Of a stretch of 64,000 nt of DNA, positions 7,278 through 15,218 are shown in pieces (the stretch's first letter is position 1; every line of letters starts with the position of its first letter). The translations under genes were made by a program, and so were the position numbers. The stretch is from JABFWF01 sp035539135 (lineage in GTDB: Bacteria; Pseudomonadota; Gammaproteobacteria; Xanthomonadales; Xanthomonadaceae), in contig DATLJD010000013.1 in the NCBI GenBank assembly GCA_035539135.1, positions 124,001-188,000 on the forward strand. Direction: 5' to 3'. The notes beneath the pieces are model-generated. The model saw nothing but the letters and a program-made list of their open reading frames with translations. It did not search any database and was not told the origin of the DNA.

Positions 7278-9036
7278 AGAGCGTCCCTCCCGGCGCGGTG
7301 CGGTCCTTGAGGTCGGGGACCGCGTTGGCCCAGCCGCCGCCAGCGGTGGCGTCGCGGGTGTCCAGGTTGCCGACCACGACCGCGCCCGGCCAGCCGCCGA
7401 TGCCCGACAGCACGGCGACGTACTGGCGCCCGTCGGGCCCGCGATAGCTCACCGGCTGGCCGATGATTCCGGAGTCGGTCTTGAACTTCCACAGCAGCTT
7501 GCCGCTGCGCGCGTCCACGGCCTTGAACCAGCCGTCCATCGTGCCGTAGAAGACGAGATCGCCCGCGGTCGCCAGCGCCCCGCTCCACACCGGCAGGTCT
7601 TCCCTGATCGTCCACGCGGCGCGCCGGCGCGCCGGGTCCCACGCGGTGAAGGTGCCGCGGTGGCCGCCCGGGCCGGCGTACATCCGCGTCTCCGCGCCGA
7701 TGTAGGGCGTGCCGGCGATGTAGTTCACCTCCGCAGGCTCCCAGTCCATGCACAGGTTGCTGTGCGGGATGTAGACCAGGCCGGTACGCGGCGAGAACGC
7801 GGACGGATTCCAGTCCTTCGCCCCCGCCGAGGTCGGGCACACGTGGCGCGTGGTGCGGCCGGCGGTCGGCCGCTTCTCCGGGTTGTACTGCGGCCGGCCG
7901 GTCTTCAGGTCGATCTTCAGGATGGCGTTGACCGGGAAGAACGGATCGGCCGCCAGCACCTGCCCGGTGGCGCGGTCGAGAAGATAGAAGAAGCCGTTGC
8001 GCTCGGGCCGTGCGATCACCTTGCGGCGCTTGCCCCGCCACGGCACTTCGATCAGCAGGTTCTCGTTGATCGCGTCGTAGTCGAACAGGTCGTGCGGGCT
8101 GAACTGGTAGAACCAGCGCGCCTGCCCGGTGTCCGGATCGCGCGCGAAGATGCCGGCGGTCCACTTGTTGTCGCCCGGCCGCTGCTCCGCGTTCCACGGA
8201 CCCGGGTTGCCGGTGCCATAGAAGACCAGGTCGAGTTGCGGGTCGTAGGAGATCCAGCCCCACACCGTGCCGCCGCCGATCTTCCACGCCTCCGGCGGCC
8301 AGCTGCCGACGCCGAGGTCCTTGCCGCGGTCGCTGGCGTAGAACGGCTGGAACGCGGGGCCGATCAGCACGTCCGCGTCCGGCCCGGTGCTCCAGGCCTT
8401 CCACGCCTGCTTGCCGGTCGCCGCGTCGAGCGCGACCAGCCAGCCGCGCACGCCGAACTCGCCGCCGGAATTGCCGACCAGCACCTTGCCCTTCACCACC
8501 AGCGGCGCCATGGTGATGGTCTCGCCCTTGTTGATGTCGCCGAGGCGGGTCTTCCACAGCTCCTTGCCGGTGTGCGCGTCGAGCGCGATCACGTTGCCGT
8601 CCAGCGTCGCGAAGATGAACTTGCCTTCCCAGTACACGCCGCCGCGGTTGACCACGTCGCAGCAGGCCACGCCTTGCGCCGCCGGCTCCGGGTGCGGCTG
8701 GTATTTCCATTTCTGCGGCGCGCCGGGTTTGGACAGGTCGAGCGCGTAGACGTAGTTCGGGAACGGGGTGACCACGTACATCGTGTCGCCGACCACGATC
8801 GGCGCCGCTTCCTGGCCGCGGTTCACGCCGGTGGAAAACGTAAAGGCGACCTGCAGGTTGGAAACGTTGCCGCGGTTGATGCCGTCGAGCGGACTGAAGC
8901 GGGTGCTCGCGTAGTCGTGCGCCGGCATCGGCCAGTCGCCGTCGGCTGCCTGCGCCGCCTCGGGCGTTGCCGCGCACGCGGCACCGGCGCATCCGGCGAG
9001 CAGCATCGCGGCGAGCAGGCGCTGCAGGGCGTTCAT
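7252..9036 (-). CDS. PQQ-dependent alcohol dehydrogenase, methanol/ethanol family, lanthanide type (XoxF/PedH-like)
   Basis: A 594-residue periplasmic quinoprotein with an eight-bladed propeller. The PQQ-stacking vicinal disulfide is present (CC at about 125-126). Metal and PQQ ligands can be placed at Glu 193 (GGEFGVRG), Asn 277 (GTGNPGPWN) and the catalytic Asp 319. Two residues after that Asp is a second Asp (DYD, 319-321), the hallmark that separates lanthanide enzymes from calcium ones, which carry Ala, Ser or Thr there. The signal region also contains LLAGC, so either a cleaved or a lipidated form is possible. GGAGG precedes the ATG. It heads the electron-transfer cluster. The substrate cannot be told from sequence: methanol, ethanol, other primary alcohols or aldehydes are all possible. 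Confidence 0.92.
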   Translation of the reverse strand: MNALQRLLAAMLLAGCAGAACAATPEAAQAADGDWPMPAHDYASTRFSPLDGINRGNVSNLQVAFTFSTGVNRGQEAAPIVVGDTMYVVTPFPNYVYALDLSKPGAPQKWKYQPHPEPAAQGVACCDVVNRGGVYWEGKFIFATLDGNVIALDAHTGKELWKTRLGDINKGETITMAPLVVKGKVLVGNSGGEFGVRGWLVALDAATGKQAWKAWSTGPDADVLIGPAFQPFYASDRGKDLGVGSWPPEAWKIGGGTVWGWISYDPQLDLVFYGTGNPGPWNAEQRPGDNKWTAGIFARDPDTGQARWFYQFSPHDLFDYDAINENLLIEVPWRGKRRKVIARPERNGFFYLLDRATGQVLAADPFFPVNAILKIDLKTGRPQYNPEKRPTAGRTTRHVCPTSAGAKDWNPSAFSPRTGLVYIPHSNLCMDWEPAEVNYIAGTPYIGAETRMYAGPGGHRGTFTAWDPARRRAAWTIREDLPVWSGALATAGDLVFYGTMDGWFKAVDARSGKLLWKFKTDSGIIGQPVSYRGPDGRQYVAVLSGIGGWPGAVVVGNLDTRDATAGGGWANAVPDLKDRTAPGGTLYVFALPAR

Positions 9037-9147
9037 CCTTCCTCCGGTCTGGTCGTCGCGGCACCGTGCGTGCGCGGCCCGACGCACGCCCCCACGCCGT
9101 CCGCCCCGCCTCCAATTCACGTTAGGAGCGCGCGGGTGAAGGAGAAA

Positions 9148-11346
9148 TCACGGGCCCGCCTGGTTGGCCCCAGCCTGCCGCAGCGACAGCCCCAGCCACA
9201 GGCCGCGGCCCGGCGCCGGCTCGAACCAGCGGCCGTTGCCGTCGTTGACGATCACCGAGCCGATCGCATGGCGGTCGAGCGCGTTGTCCATCCGTACCGA
9301 CAGCGCGAGCACGCGGCCACCGCGGATCCAGCGCTTCTCGATACCGACGTCGAGCGTCGCGTAGCCCGGCGCGTGGCCGGTGTTGGCATCGTCGGCGTAG
9401 CGGCGGCCGATCGCGTTGCCCTGCGCGAACAGGACCAGGTCCGCGCGCGGCGTCCAGCGCAACTCGGCGAAGGCCTGCGCCGGCGCGGTGGCCGGGATCC
9501 GGTTGCCGGCCGCGACCACCGTGTCCGGCGTCGCGCAGGGCGGCGCGCGGCAGGTCGCGAACGCGTCCTGGTAGCGCGCCTCGAGCCGGGTCAGCGCCAG
9601 CGCGTAATGCCATCGCGTGCCGAGCGGGCCGTCGGCGGACAGCTCCCAGCCGTCGCGCCGGCTGCGCGCGGCGTTGGCATAGGTGCTGCGGCCGCCGCGG
9701 TTGCTGGCGACCACCAGCTCGTCGCGGGTGCGGCTGGCGAACGCGACCAGTTCCAGCGCGTGCCCGCCGCGGCGCAGGCGCAGCCCCAGTTCCGCACTGC
9801 GGCTGCGCGCCGGCCGCAGCGCCGTGTTCAGGCCGCTGGCGCCGTCGTCGCGGTAGGCCAGCTCCGAGAACGTCGGCGTTTCGAAGCCGCGGCCGGCGTT
9901 GGCGTACAACGCGATCCCCGCGCTCGGCGCGAACAGCAGGCCGGCGACCGGCGTCGTCCGTGCGTAATGCAGGCGCCCGCTGTCGTCGCCGTTGCCGGGC
10001 GCGACGTAATCGTCGTCGGTGCGGAAGCGCACCACGCTGTGGCGCGCGCCGACGGTCGCGCTCCAGCGCGGCGCGAAGCGCCAGTGCGCCTCGAGGTAGG
10101 CGTCGCCCGCGGACACCGTGTCGCGCTCGTCGCGACGCAGCGCGCCGACCACGCCGAGCCGGTCGCCGGCGAAATTCTCGTAGCCGCGCCGGCGCTCGCC
10201 GGACTGCTGCCAGGCGGCGCCGGCGACGAGGTCGAACGGCCGTCCGGCGAGGCTGGCGCGATGGCGCCAGCGCAGGTCCGCGCCGGCATAGTCGCGCGCG
10301 AGGTCGATCACCCCGCCGCCGCTGCCGGGCGCGGCCTGCGCGGCGGCCGGCACCGACAGCATCTGGAAGGTCGCCCGCTCGCCGCCGTGCGCCCACAGTT
10401 CGATGCGGTCGTGGTCGCCGGCCGCGTGCGCGACGTGCAGGCCGAGCTGGCGCTGGCGCACGCGCTTGCGGGTATCGAACAGCAGCGCGCCGGCACTGGC
10501 CGCGCGCGGGTCGGCGCGGACTTGGACGGCGTCGAGGCCCTGCGGATCGTCGGCGGCGAGGTCGAACGCGTTGGCGGTGAGCGCGACCTGCGTATCGTCC
10601 GCCGTCCCGAACAGCAGGCGCGCCTGGGCGACGTCGCGGCGCGCGCGGCTGTGTTCGCGCCAGCCGCCGGCATCCAGCCGCTCGCCATCCACGCGCCAGC
10701 CGCCCGCGCGCGCGGCGTCCCACGCGTCGCCGGCCCACAGCCCCAAGCGCCAGCTGTCGTCGTCGCCAGCGCCGGCGTCGAAGCCGAACGCGGCCGCATC
10801 CGGCGGATCGGCGCTGGAAAACGCCAGCACACCACCGGACGCATTGCCATACAACGCGGAGAACGGCCCGCGCAGCACCTCGACCCGCGCCAGCGCCGAC
10901 AGCGGCACGTGCGAGACCTGGCCCTGCCCGTCCGGCATCGTCGCCGGGACGCCGTCCACGAACAGGCGCAGCCCGCGCACGCCGAAGCTGCTGCGCGCGC
11001 CGTAGCCGCGGATCGACAGCTGCACGTCCTGGGCGAGGTTCTGGCGCTCGCGCGCGGCGACGCCGGGCACGCGCTGCAGGGCTTCGGACACGCTGCGGTT
11101 CTCGCGCGCGGGCAACGCGATCACCTCGATCCGATCCAGCGAGGCCGGCGTATCCGCCGGCGCGCGCTGGCCGATCACCACCACGCCCGGCAGCTCCTGC
11201 GCGCCGGCGTCCGCCGATGCGTCCTGCGCGCGCGCGATGCACGCGCAAGCCGGCGGCGCCAGCACCAGGCAGAGCACCATCCGCATCCGGATCACGCGGG
11301 CGACTCCCTGGCGCGCGACATGCACCTTCGACGTCGATGCGGGCAT
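9148..11346 (-). CDS. TonB-dependent outer-membrane receptor, PqqU/YncD-like
   Basis: A 732-residue receptor with an N-terminal signal, a TonB-box-like VVVIGQ stretch, a plug domain (about residues 60-170) and a long beta-barrel. The plug contains RGYGARSSFGVRG, DGVPATMPDGQGQ and EVLRGPFSALYGNASGG, which closely recall E. coli YncD, now called PqqU, the receptor for exogenous PQQ. The ATG at 11346 is chosen for the GGAG nine bases upstream; a later ATG would give a shorter signal peptide. It lies 111 bases upstream of, and on the same strand as, the PQQ dehydrogenase, so cofactor uptake is the simplest inference. Import of a metallophore, for example for lanthanide, cannot be excluded. Confidence 0.85.
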   Translation of the reverse strand: MPASTSKVHVARQGVARVIRMRMVLCLVLAPPACACIARAQDASADAGAQELPGVVVIGQRAPADTPASLDRIEVIALPARENRSVSEALQRVPGVAARERQNLAQDVQLSIRGYGARSSFGVRGLRLFVDGVPATMPDGQGQVSHVPLSALARVEVLRGPFSALYGNASGGVLAFSSADPPDAAAFGFDAGAGDDDSWRLGLWAGDAWDAARAGGWRVDGERLDAGGWREHSRARRDVAQARLLFGTADDTQVALTANAFDLAADDPQGLDAVQVRADPRAASAGALLFDTRKRVRQRQLGLHVAHAAGDHDRIELWAHGGERATFQMLSVPAAAQAAPGSGGGVIDLARDYAGADLRWRHRASLAGRPFDLVAGAAWQQSGERRRGYENFAGDRLGVVGALRRDERDTVSAGDAYLEAHWRFAPRWSATVGARHSVVRFRTDDDYVAPGNGDDSGRLHYARTTPVAGLLFAPSAGIALYANAGRGFETPTFSELAYRDDGASGLNTALRPARSRSAELGLRLRRGGHALELVAFASRTRDELVVASNRGGRSTYANAARSRRDGWELSADGPLGTRWHYALALTRLEARYQDAFATCRAPPCATPDTVVAAGNRIPATAPAQAFAELRWTPRADLVLFAQGNAIGRRYADDANTGHAPGYATLDVGIEKRWIRGGRVLALSVRMDNALDRHAIGSVIVNDGNGRWFEPAPGRGLWLGLSLRQAGANQAGP

Positions 11347-11521
11347 CGGGTACTCCGTTCTGAATGCGCACCCTGCCCGGCCGCTGGTGGCAGTCGCGTG
11401 TACAGGCAGCCGACGGGCTCCCACGCGGTCAGGATGGTGAACGGATTTTCCCCGTGAATTCAGCGATTTGTTGCGCCTTCCTTCACTGGAAGCGAGTGTT
11501 TGCTGGCCTATAACGGCGCGC

Positions 11522-12838
11522 ATGCACGAACCCGTCCTGGTGATCGTTGGGAACGATCGCACCTTCGCCGCGGAAGCGGCTGATCTCGCCCGCAACCATG
11601 GCTTCGCCACCCACGTAGCGCACTCGGTGGCGGAGGCCGAGCGCTATGCGGGGATGCCGCGCGACCTCAGCCTGCTGGACGTCTCGCTGCCCGACGGCTC
11701 CGGCTACGACGTGCTGGAGAAGTGCGCGCTCGCCGACTACGGCAAGGTCGTCTTCCTCACCGGCGAGCAGGGCGCCGGGGACACGCGCGGCGCCGCGCTG
11801 CCGGCATCGGATTACCTGAGCAAGCCGCTCGATCCGGTCAAGCTCGACCAGCTGTTGCGCGAAGTCTCGATCCGCGTGTCGCGGCGCGGGGCCGGCCTGC
11901 CGGCCGCCGAGCACGGCCTGATCGGCGAGAGCCGGCCGATGCAGCGCCTGCGCCGCGAGATCGCGCGGATCGCGCCGAGCAACGTCGCGGTCCTGCTGAC
12001 CGGCGAGACCGGCACCGGCAAGGAGGTCGTCGCCCGCGCGATCCATCGCGCCAGCGGCCGGCGCGGCCCGCTGGTCGCCGTCAACTGCGGGGCGATCGCG
12101 CCGGACCTGCTCGCCAGCCAGCTGTTCGGCCACGAGCGCGGCAGCTTCACCGGCGCCAACACCCGCCACATCGGGGTGTTCGAGCAGGCCCAGCACGGCA
12201 CCCTGTTCCTCGACGAGATCGCCGAGATGCCGCCGCAGATGCAGGTCTACCTGCTGCGCGTGCTCGAGTCCGGTTCGGTGACCCGGGTCGGCGGCAATTC
12301 GGAGATCAGCGTCGCGGCGCGCGTGGTCGCCGCCACCAACCGCAATCCGGCCGCGGCGATCGCCGATGGCCAGCTGCGCGAAGACCTCTATTACCGGCTC
12401 GCGGGCTACGAGATCGGGCTGCCGCCGCTGCGCGACCGCGGCGACGACATCCTCGTGCTGGCGCGCGCCTTCCTCGAACAGCTCAACAGCGAGCACGGCA
12501 CCCGCAAGGAACTTGACCCGGACTGCGAGCAGGCGCTGCTGCGGCATGCCTGGCCGGGCAACGTGCGCGAGCTGCGCAGCGCGATCGCGCGCGCCTACCT
12601 GCGCAGCGAGGGCGATCGCGTGACGCTGCGCCCGCAGGCCGGTGCGGAGGCCGCGGTGGCCGGCGGCGAAGTCGTGTTCCGGGTCGGCATGAGCTACGCC
12701 GAGGTCGAGACCGCGATGCTGCTGAAGACGCTGGAGCACTTCCACGGCGACAAGCGCGCGACCGCCGCCGCGCTCGGCGTCAGCACCCGCACGATCCACA
12801 ACCAGCTGGCGCGCCTGCGCATGCGCGGCAGCCGCTAG
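11522..12838 (+). CDS. Sigma-54-dependent response regulator, NtrC family (orphan)
   Basis: A 438-residue three-domain activator. The receiver (about 1-120) keeps the phospho-acceptor Asp (SLLDVSLPDG), a Thr and a Lys (YLSKPLD), but the usual acidic pair near the N-terminus is reduced to GND. The AAA+ domain has a Walker A (GETGTGKE), a GSFTGA loop (a known variant of the sigma-54-contacting GAFTGA) and a Walker B (LFLDEIAEMP). A Fis-type helix-turn-helix lies at the end (ATAAALGVSTRTIHNQL). No histidine kinase is encoded nearby. The ATG at 11522 fits the receiver start. Its stop overlaps the stop of the convergent gene. About 540 bases after its end lies a sigma-54 promoter, a likely target. 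Confidence 0.92.
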   Translation: MHEPVLVIVGNDRTFAAEAADLARNHGFATHVAHSVAEAERYAGMPRDLSLLDVSLPDGSGYDVLEKCALADYGKVVFLTGEQGAGDTRGAALPASDYLSKPLDPVKLDQLLREVSIRVSRRGAGLPAAEHGLIGESRPMQRLRREIARIAPSNVAVLLTGETGTGKEVVARAIHRASGRRGPLVAVNCGAIAPDLLASQLFGHERGSFTGANTRHIGVFEQAQHGTLFLDEIAEMPPQMQVYLLRVLESGSVTRVGGNSEISVAARVVAATNRNPAAAIADGQLREDLYYRLAGYEIGLPPLRDRGDDILVLARAFLEQLNSEHGTRKELDPDCEQALLRHAWPGNVRELRSAIARAYLRSEGDRVTLRPQAGAEAAVAGGEVVFRVGMSYAEVETAMLLKTLEHFHGDKRATAAALGVSTRTIHNQLARLRMRGSR

Positions 12839-13149
12839 CGCGGGAGCTCGGCGCGCACCTCGTCGCGCAGCTTCTGCCACATCCGCCGCGCGGCCGGCGC
12901 GGCCCGGCTCCAGGGGATGCGCGAATCCCCGCGCACCCGCTGGTAGGCGGCGCCGATGTCGGCCTCGATGCTGTCGAAGTCGCGGTCCGGATAGGCGAGG
13001 TAGGCGTGGATGCCGACCCGGATCGCCGGCTCCCATTCCTGGAACAGGAACACCAGGTCGCTCGGCACGCCATCGAGCCGGCGCCAGCACGCGCGCTCGG
13101 CGTCGATGTCGATCACGACGGCGTTGTCGGGGGCGACATTGGCGTGCAT
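12835..13149 (-). CDS. Hypothetical protein, 104 residues
   Basis: A protein I do not recognise. It is soluble and rich in Trp and Arg, with no signal peptide or membrane segment. Acidic and aromatic residues dominate the middle (FQEWEPAIRVGIHAYLAYPDRDF). The ATG has AGGAGG five bases upstream, which makes a real gene likely. It converges with the response regulator, the two stop codons sharing a CTAG, and its 5' end faces the sigma-54 promoter region of the downstream operon. Confidence 0.65.
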   Translation of the reverse strand: MHANVAPDNAVVIDIDAERACWRRLDGVPSDLVFLFQEWEPAIRVGIHAYLAYPDRDFDSIEADIGAAYQRVRGDSRIPWSRAAPAARRMWQKLRDEVRAELPR

Positions 13150-13263
13150 CCGGCCTCCTGCACCGCCAAGGGCGGCCTCTCGGCTCGTCGGGATCGCGAG
13201 CAACCTTCATGCCATCGCGAAAGGTTCGGGTGCCGACCGCCCTCCGCACGCGCGGGGCGCCGT

Positions 13264-13286
13264 TTCTTTCCGCGCCCGGGAAAGAA
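13264..13286. promoter_or_regulatory. Inverted repeat, candidate upstream activator site
   Basis: TTCTTTCC (13264-13271) and GGAAAGAA (13279-13286) form a perfect 8-bp inverted repeat with a 7-bp spacer. Its centre lies about 103 bp before the -24 element of the sigma-54 promoter, a usual distance for an enhancer site bound by an NtrC-type activator. Function is inferred from symmetry and spacing. Confidence 0.5.
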
Positions 13287-13376
13287 TTTCCGCCGGCGCC
13301 GGACGCGCGGGTAGGCACGGCGTGAAAACCGCCACGGCGCTCGCGCGCTGCCCGTCCCCCGTCGCGCTCACGCTGC

Positions 13377-13392
13377 TGGCACGAGTCTTGCG
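13377..13392 (+). promoter_or_regulatory. Sigma-54 (-24/-12) promoter
   Basis: TGGCACGAGTCTTGCG matches the sigma-54 consensus TGGCACG-N4-TTGC in every defined base, with the GG and GC doublets 10 bp apart as required. Transcription would start near 13403. The first reading frame downstream is the BON-domain gene, and an NtrC-type activator is encoded just upstream. Confidence 0.85.
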
Positions 13393-13555
13393 CCATTTTT
13401 CTCGCCCTCATCCCGACGAGGACACGACCGTGCAGCACGACCAGACCGGCGCATCCGTTACCAACGACCTCAAGGCCACGGCGAGCGACATGCTGCGCCT
13501 CGGCTCCCGCTGGGCGCACTCCGCGCTCGATTGGCTCGACGAAAGGAGACACGAC

Positions 13556-14773
13556 ATGGCCCATCGCTCCGACCGCGATTTCGGCAGCCGCGACCACGCG
13601 CGCAGCGCTTCCTATCCAGGCCCCGACGACGCCGCGCGCGACGAAGGCGCGGGCGGCCGCGAACAGCTCCACCGGCGCTACGGCGTCCGCCGCGAGGGCC
13701 GCAGCGACCGCGACATCCAGAGCGACTACAGTGGCGGCGGCTACGACCAGGTCGGTGGCTATCGCGGCAGCGATGACTGGTACCGGCGCGGCGGCGGCTA
13801 CGGCGAATTCGCGCAGTCGCGCACCCACTCGCCCGACGACGACAGCCTGCGCGGCGACTACCAGGCCGGCGGCTACGGCGGCGCCGGTTACGGCTACGGT
13901 TCGCCCGGCGCCGGCGGCGTCGGCTTCGGCGCGCCCGGCTACGGTGCCGGGCGCGGCTACGGCGCGGGCAACCGGGACTACGACCGCGGCCCGCTGCGCG
14001 ACGAAAGCCGCGGCTTCAGCGGCTACGACTACAACCGCGGGTTCGACGCCGACATCGGCGACAACGACTTCGGTACCTCCTCCCCCCAGGCCCGGCACGG
14101 CCAGGAAGGCTACGGCGCGCGCGGCATGTACGGCTACGGCCAGGGCAGCGGGCGGGCGCGCGGCAGCGCGGGCCAGGGCTACGGCGCGCAGGGCTATCAC
14201 GCGCGCAGCCAGGACTACCGCGCGCAAGGCTACGGCTACGGCTCGCAGGCCGGCCTGGAGGGCAGCGAGGCGGCGCGCAGCGGCCGCAGCTACCGGGGGC
14301 TCGGCCCGCGCAACTACACCCGTTCGGACGAGCGCATCCGCGAGGACCTCAACGAGCGCCTGACCGACGCCCACGACATCGACGCCACCGGCCTCTCGGT
14401 CGAGGTCAGCAACGGCGTGGTCACGCTCACCGGCAGCGTCGACGAACGCTGGATGAAACATCGCGCCGAAGACATCGCCGACGCCTGCAGCGGCGTGCGC
14501 GACGTACGCAACCAGATCCAGGTCCGCCAGTCGCGCTCCGGGGCCGGCGCGTCCGCCGGCTACGCCACCGGCAGCAGCGGCAGCAGCGGCGGCGGGATGG
14601 ACAGCGGCATCGGCTCCGCCGGCCAGCAAGCCGGAACCGATACGTCGGGCGGAGCCGGCGCGGGCGCGCGCGGCGCGGCCGGCAGCAGCGCTTCGTCCGG
14701 CACCCAGTACGGCGCATCGAGCACCACCACCCAAGGGTCGTCCACGTCCGGAAGCACCGGCCACAACGCCTGA
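13556..14773 (+). CDS. Gly/Tyr-rich BON-domain protein
   Basis: A 405-residue protein with a long low-complexity region (about residues 45-235) full of GYG, GYGAG and RGY steps. One BON domain follows at about 255-325 (IREDLNERLTD through VSNGVVTLTGSV to VRNQIQV), and the protein ends in a Ser/Gly/Thr-rich tail. BON domains bind phospholipid and occur in osmotic and envelope stress proteins such as OsmY. No signal peptide is seen from the ATG at 13556, which has AAAGGAG seven bases upstream. An in-frame GTG at 13430, with GAGG upstream, would add 42 residues and also follows the sigma-54 start site. It is the first gene of the three-gene sigma-54 unit. Confidence 0.85.
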   Translation: MAHRSDRDFGSRDHARSASYPGPDDAARDEGAGGREQLHRRYGVRREGRSDRDIQSDYSGGGYDQVGGYRGSDDWYRRGGGYGEFAQSRTHSPDDDSLRGDYQAGGYGGAGYGYGSPGAGGVGFGAPGYGAGRGYGAGNRDYDRGPLRDESRGFSGYDYNRGFDADIGDNDFGTSSPQARHGQEGYGARGMYGYGQGSGRARGSAGQGYGAQGYHARSQDYRAQGYGYGSQAGLEGSEAARSGRSYRGLGPRNYTRSDERIREDLNERLTDAHDIDATGLSVEVSNGVVTLTGSVDERWMKHRAEDIADACSGVRDVRNQIQVRQSRSGAGASAGYATGSSGSSGGGMDSGIGSAGQQAGTDTSGGAGAGARGAAGSSASSGTQYGASSTTTQGSSTSGSTGHNA

Positions 14774-14809
14774 TCACCGCAGGCACCCACGCCTGCCGAG
14801 GAGAACACC

Positions 14810-15205
14810 ATGAAGACCACCCATCCGCTCCACGTCCTGCCGCTCGCGGCCCTGCTGGTCGGCGGCACCCTGCTCGCCGCCTGCAACAACCGCGACAACG
14901 ACGTGCCGCCACCGGCGGACACCGCCACCGCGCCGGCGGACACCACCGCGCCGGCCGACACCATGCCGCCCGACACCACCCCGCCGCCCGCCACCGGCGA
15001 CATGACCGATACCACCACCGGCGCCGATACCACCGGCACCATGGGCGATACCACCAGCGGCGACACCGGCACCATGGGCGATACCACCAGCGGCGACACG
15101 ACCGACACCACGACCACGCCGCCCGCCACCCCGCCGGAAACCAATCCGCAGAACACCACCGACGACGACACCCGCGACGACGGCACCGCGCCGCCGACGC
15201 CGTGA
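14810..15205 (+). CDS. Thr/Asp/Pro-rich lipoprotein
   Basis: A 131-residue lipoprotein with a clear lipobox (LLAAC, Cys 25) and a mature part made almost wholly of Thr, Asp, Pro and Gly, predicted to be disordered. An 11-residue unit (TGTMGDTTSGD) occurs twice in tandem with no base change. GAGGAG precedes the ATG. The composition resembles the linker of the DUF4142 lipoprotein next door. It may be a flexible periplasmic or surface spacer; no enzyme motif is present. Confidence 0.75.
   Translation: MKTTHPLHVLPLAALLVGGTLLAACNNRDNDVPPPADTATAPADTTAPADTMPPDTTPPPATGDMTDTTTGADTTGTMGDTTSGDTGTMGDTTSGDTTDTTTTPPATPPETNPQNTTDDDTRDDGTAPPTP
15032..15097 (+). repeat. Perfect 33-bp tandem duplication inside a lipoprotein gene
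   Basis: Two exact 33-base copies (15032-15064 and 15065-15097), in frame and encoding eleven residues each. Identity at third codon positions implies a recent duplication and a chance of length variation between strains. Confidence 0.9.
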
Positions 15206-15218
15206 TGCAGGAGGGCCC

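Noticed and set aside
7150..11457. A 1435-codon open frame on the plus strand
   Set aside because: It runs antisense to the PQQ dehydrogenase and the TonB receptor, both firmly identified. Its translation is Arg/Gly/Ala-rich with no domain. Very high GC makes stop codons rare in all frames.
11461..11521. Possible promoter (TATAAC at 11509) for the response regulator
   Set aside because: The box would place the transcript start at or near the ATG, and no -35 lies at a proper distance. A leaderless transcript cannot be excluded but is not supported.
13800..14300. Direct repeats that could suggest a CRISPR or satellite array
   Set aside because: They are GGC-TAC-GGC codon runs inside the BON-domain gene, irregular in spacing and in frame with the protein.
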